Of a DNA stretch of 8,620 nucleotides, positions 5,582 to 8,620 are shown one piece after another. Made by a program: the position numbers and the translations under genes. The first letter of the stretch is position 1, and each line of letters starts with the position of its first letter. Source of the DNA: an uncultured Collinsella sp. (GTDB taxonomy: Bacteria; Actinomycetota; Coriobacteriia; Coriobacteriales; Coriobacteriaceae); the NCBI GenBank assembly GCA_937926755.1, contig CALBBA010000054.1:1-8620 (forward strand), given 5' to 3'. The notes below the pieces were generated by a model, which saw nothing but the letters and a program-made list of their open reading frames with translations, was not told the origin of the DNA and did not search any database.

Positions 5582-8500
5582 ATGGATCTTTCGACTTTGA
5601 TGCCGCAACAGCTGCAGATCGTCAAAACGCTCGACCGTCCGCTGTTTGTCTCGGCGGGCGCCGGTTCGGGCAAGACCTTTACCCTCACGCGTCGCATCGT
5701 CTACGCGCTCTCGCCCGAATCCGGTCCGTTCGTTGAGCATCTGGACCAGGTGCTCGCCATTACCTTTACCAAAGATGCCGCGGCCGAGATCCGTGACCGC
5801 GTGCGCCGTGCGCTTATCGACGAGGGCATGGACGAGGAAGCACTGACCGTCGACGACGCGTGGATCTCGACCATTCACGGCATGTGCTCGCGTATCCTGC
5901 GCGCGCATGCGCTGGAGCTGGGCATCGACCCCGAGTTCACGGTGCTCACCGATACCGACGAGCTTATGGACCAGGCTGTTGAGCATGTGTTGGCCCGCGC
6001 GACGGCGCCCGATGCCGCCCCCGAGCTCGCGGCATCGCTCAAGGCCCTCTATGCCTGGTATCCCATGGCGGGCGAGGGCGGTTCCTTTGGCGCTGGCGCG
6101 ACCATCAAGGGCCTGGTGCGCGACCTGCTGGAGCTGTCGAGCCAGTTGCCGGGCGGTATGGACGACGTGTGCGTGGCGCGCGGCCAGGCCGATACCTCGG
6201 CACTCGCCGATGCCTATCGCGCGGCGCTGGGCGCAAGCAAGGCCGCGACCGAGAAAGCGCAGGTGGCACTCGATGCCATCGACGCGTTTGAGGCGAGCGG
6301 CAAAACCATGGAGGATGCGGCGCGACTCATGATGTCGTGCACCATGCCGCGCGCGAGCAAGGCATTCCCTAAGGAGCAGGTCGAGCTGCTCAAGGCCGAG
6401 GCCGCCGATGCGTTTATCAATATCGTGCTTGCCTGCGGTGGCCCGGCGCTCGATGCGCTGGTGGGCCTGGCCCGTTCCGTGGAGGCTGAGTATCGCGCGC
6501 TGAAGGCTGCCCAGTCCGCCCTCGATAATAACGACCTGCTGCGTATGGCCTACGAGGCCCTGCGCGATTACCCTGCCATCCGTGCTGCGTACGAGGGCCG
6601 CTTTAAGATGGTCATGATCGATGAGTTTCAGGATACCGACCAGATGCAGGTCGATCTGATACGCTACCTGACGGGTGCGGGGGAGCGCGCGCTGTGCACC
6701 GTGGGCGATGCGCAGCAGTCCATCTATCGCTTCCGTGGCGCCGAGGTCGAGGTGTTCCGTCGTCAGGAGCGCAAGGTGGGCTCGTCTGCCGCGCCCGAGG
6801 CGACTGCCGTGGCCGATGCCCCTGCCGGCGAACTCGTCAAACTCGTGCGCAACTTCCGCAGCCATGACGAGGTGCTGCGTTACGTGGCACGCGTCTTCGA
6901 CGGCGATGACGGCGGCCTGATGCAGAGCTTTTTGGATCTTGAGGCGAGCGACGGCCGCAAGGACACGCTGGTGGCGGACGCCTCGCGCCGCCAGGCCCTC
7001 TTTGTTGCCGGCGGCAGTATGCAGGAGCGCACACAGGCCAAGGCCCGCGCGATCGCCGAGCGCTTCCGCGCGCTTGCCGATGCCGGCCAGCCCCAGGGCG
7101 GCATGGTACTGCTGCTGGGCCGCATGACCAACGCCGATGTCTACGCCCAGGCCTTCCGCGATCAGGGGCTCGACTGCGTCATCGCAGGCGGCTCGGTCTT
7201 TGCCCAGGCAGCCGAGGTGCAGACGGTGCGTGCCCTGGTCTGCGCGCTCGCCAATCCGGCCGATACGGCGCAGGGCCTTATGCCGCTGCTCGCCTCGCCG
7301 ATGTTTGCGCTCGGCGCCCAGGAGTTCCTGGCGCTGGCGACCAAGCTCGATGGCGAGACGGGGGAGACCTCGCGCCGGAATATCGACATGGGCATCATGA
7401 GCGATTCCGATGTGCCGGGCTTGCAGGGCTTGCCGCTTGTGACGCGTGCCCGCGAGGTGCTGCGCTACGCACTGCGTCGCGTGGGGCGTGATTCGTTCGC
7501 CGCCATCGCGCGCGACGCGGTCAATGCCTCCGGCTGGTTCGTGCGCCTGGCGCAGCGCGGCCCCGAGGGCAAGGCCATCGCCGCCAACGTGCTCAAGGCG
7601 CTCGACGCCGTGGCCGAGGAGGAGGCCGAGTTCGGCAACTCGCCGCGTTCCATCGCGCTGGCCTTCGACCGCTTCTTGTCGGGCAAGGAGGCCCCGGGCG
7701 CCCTCAACGAGAAGGGCGACGGCGCGGTGCGCATCATGACCGTGCATGCGTCCAAGGGTCTGGAGTATCCGGTCGTAGCGGTTGCCGAGTGTTTTGGCGT
7801 GCGCAAGTCCTCGGGTGCGGCACAGATGGGTCGCGTCGACGGTGGGGCGCAAGTCGTGGCGCTGCCGGCGCGCTTCGATGGCGTTAAGCTTGCCGACGGG
7901 ACCTTCGTGAAGGGCGATGACGTCAAAAAGCAGTTTGAACACGCGTTTAAGGGCAAGGGCACGTCGCTGTGGCTGCCGCCAGAGCTCATGGAGGACGTCT
8001 GCGCGACGGGTTCTCCCGCCGAGGCATTTGCCCGCCTGCGTAACGACGACCTGCAGCTTTCGCTCGAGGAGCGGGCTCGTCTGCTCTATGTCGCCATGAC
8101 GCGAGCGCGCGAGTTGGTCATTCTGGCGATGGATGCCGGCGTGAGCCGCGGCAAGCTGTGCGCGCCGACCTTCGACGTCGAGACCGATCTGACCTATGAC
8201 GTGCTGCGTCGTATTCTGCCTACCGACGCTCTGGACATGCCGCAGCTCGATAGCGACCGTTTGGTGTTCGACAACTCCAAGCCGGGCGACTACGAGCTCA
8301 TTTCGCTCGCGGACTTTTCCTTTGGCGAGCAGGCGTTTGAGGCCAACGCTTCACTGGATGCCGAGGGCAGGCTTGTTCGCGGCGATGTCGATACAGATAC
8401 TGCCGACGATTCGGCCAGTACAATCGTCCCCGGTCCTGCCGACCCCGAACCCGATGCGTTCGAGCTCGTGCATCCCCAAGCGGTGGGCGTACGCATGGGC

Positions 8501-8620
8501 ATCTGCCCGTATCCGGTGCGCGATTCGTACAGCTACTCGTCAATTGCCGCGGCGCTGCATGCCGAGTCCGAGGACCGTGCCACCGAGGCGCATGTGCCCA
8601 TGGACGAGGCTGGCGATGAT
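5582..8620 (+). CDS. addA: AddA-like UvrD/Rep-family ATP-dependent helicase (3' end beyond window)
   Basis: An open frame of 1013 codons to the window edge, encoding the motor subunit of the AddAB double-strand break resection complex, a 3'-5' superfamily 1A helicase acting on DNA ends. All motifs are present: Q motif MPQQLQ (7-12); motif I SAGAGSGKT with K31; motif Ia AITFTKDAAAEI; TIHGMC; motif II DEFQDTD with D347/E348; motif III GDAQQSIYRFRGA (375-387); motif IV VRNFRS (422-427); motif V VHASKGLEY (721-729); motif VI LLYVAMTRARE (834-844). After motif VI there is an acidic low-complexity linker (about 920-960) and then the probable start of the C-terminal nuclease domain. The nuclease active site would lie past the right edge, since AddA is usually about 1200 residues. 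The start follows addB by 3 nt in the same frame. It could be labelled a RecB-like or UvrD helicase, but pairing with an AddB-like gene favours AddA. Confidence 0.92.
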   Translation, partial: MDLSTLMPQQLQIVKTLDRPLFVSAGAGSGKTFTLTRRIVYALSPESGPFVEHLDQVLAITFTKDAAAEIRDRVRRALIDEGMDEEALTVDDAWISTIHGMCSRILRAHALELGIDPEFTVLTDTDELMDQAVEHVLARATAPDAAPELAASLKALYAWYPMAGEGGSFGAGATIKGLVRDLLELSSQLPGGMDDVCVARGQADTSALADAYRAALGASKAATEKAQVALDAIDAFEASGKTMEDAARLMMSCTMPRASKAFPKEQVELLKAEAADAFINIVLACGGPALDALVGLARSVEAEYRALKAAQSALDNNDLLRMAYEALRDYPAIRAAYEGRFKMVMIDEFQDTDQMQVDLIRYLTGAGERALCTVGDAQQSIYRFRGAEVEVFRRQERKVGSSAAPEATAVADAPAGELVKLVRNFRSHDEVLRYVARVFDGDDGGLMQSFLDLEASDGRKDTLVADASRRQALFVAGGSMQERTQAKARAIAERFRALADAGQPQGGMVLLLGRMTNADVYAQAFRDQGLDCVIAGGSVFAQAAEVQTVRALVCALANPADTAQGLMPLLASPMFALGAQEFLALATKLDGETGETSRRNIDMGIMSDSDVPGLQGLPLVTRAREVLRYALRRVGRDSFAAIARDAVNASGWFVRLAQRGPEGKAIAANVLKALDAVAEEEAEFGNSPRSIALAFDRFLSGKEAPGALNEKGDGAVRIMTVHASKGLEYPVVAVAECFGVRKSSGAAQMGRVDGGAQVVALPARFDGVKLADGTFVKGDDVKKQFEHAFKGKGTSLWLPPELMEDVCATGSPAEAFARLRNDDLQLSLEERARLLYVAMTRARELVILAMDAGVSRGKLCAPTFDVETDLTYDVLRRILPTDALDMPQLDSDRLVFDNSKPGDYELISLADFSFGEQAFEANASLDAEGRLVRGDVDTDTADDSASTIVPGPADPEPDAFELVHPQAVGVRMGICPYPVRDSYSYSSIAAALHAESEDRATEAHVPMDEAGDD

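Noticed and set aside
4661..7942. A 1093-codon open frame on the minus strand antisense to addB and addA
   Set aside because: Its codons align exactly with the sense codons, so stops would appear only where the sense genes use TTA, CTA or TCA. These are avoided in this GC-rich coding sequence. It spans both genes because addB and addA share a frame. The product has no recognisable domain, whereas the sense strand carries complete helicase and nuclease motifs.
2480..8620. The nuclease plus helicase pair as a novel anti-phage defence system
   Set aside because: Motif order, gene order, sizes and 3-nt spacing match the housekeeping AddAB recombination complex; no defence-type partner genes flank it.

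Overview
The window looks like a chromosomal segment from a high-GC Gram-positive bacterium. It has strong purine-rich ribosome binding sites, GC-rich third codon positions, an AddAB-type recombination nuclease and a YerC-type TrpR homologue. My best guess is a member of the Coriobacteriia (Collinsella-like). That placement is inference from gene style, not from a marker gene. There are no tRNA or rRNA genes, insertion sequences or CRISPR arrays, and no phage structural or defence island genes.

Left part (1-1164): the 5' half of a cysteine synthase gene (cysK, minus strand, running off the left edge) is divergent from an Rrf2-family regulator (736-1164, plus strand). The regulator has an IscR-like wing and a four-cysteine loop. 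The 253-bp gap between them holds a candidate promoter for each gene. An imperfect inverted repeat lies over the proposed cysK -35, which fits control of cysteine synthesis by the neighbouring regulator.

Middle (1165-2350): a strong bidirectional terminator separates the regulator from a convergent small membrane protein of the YvlD / phage_holin_4_2 family (1306-1671, minus). Divergent from that is a TrpR/YerC-family DNA-binding protein (1996-2295, plus). It is preceded by an extended -10 promoter and by a possible 16-codon leader ORF that contains two Trp codons and stops 3 nt before the regulator start. A rho-independent terminator follows the gene.

Right part (2351-8620): a two-gene operon encodes an AddB-like PD-(D/E)XK nuclease (2480-5578) and an AddA-like UvrD-family helicase (5582 to beyond the right edge). 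The genes are 3 nt apart. Together they should form the heterodimer that resects double-strand breaks for RecA loading. The helicase motifs of the AddA subunit and the nuclease motifs of the AddB subunit are intact. The AddB-like subunit lacks a recognisable Walker A loop at its N terminus and two of the four cysteines that hold the iron-sulfur staple in classical AddB.

I did not find an obviously new multi-gene system. The most interesting items are the Trp-containing leader ORF, the reduced AddB and the cysK/Rrf2 intergenic architecture.
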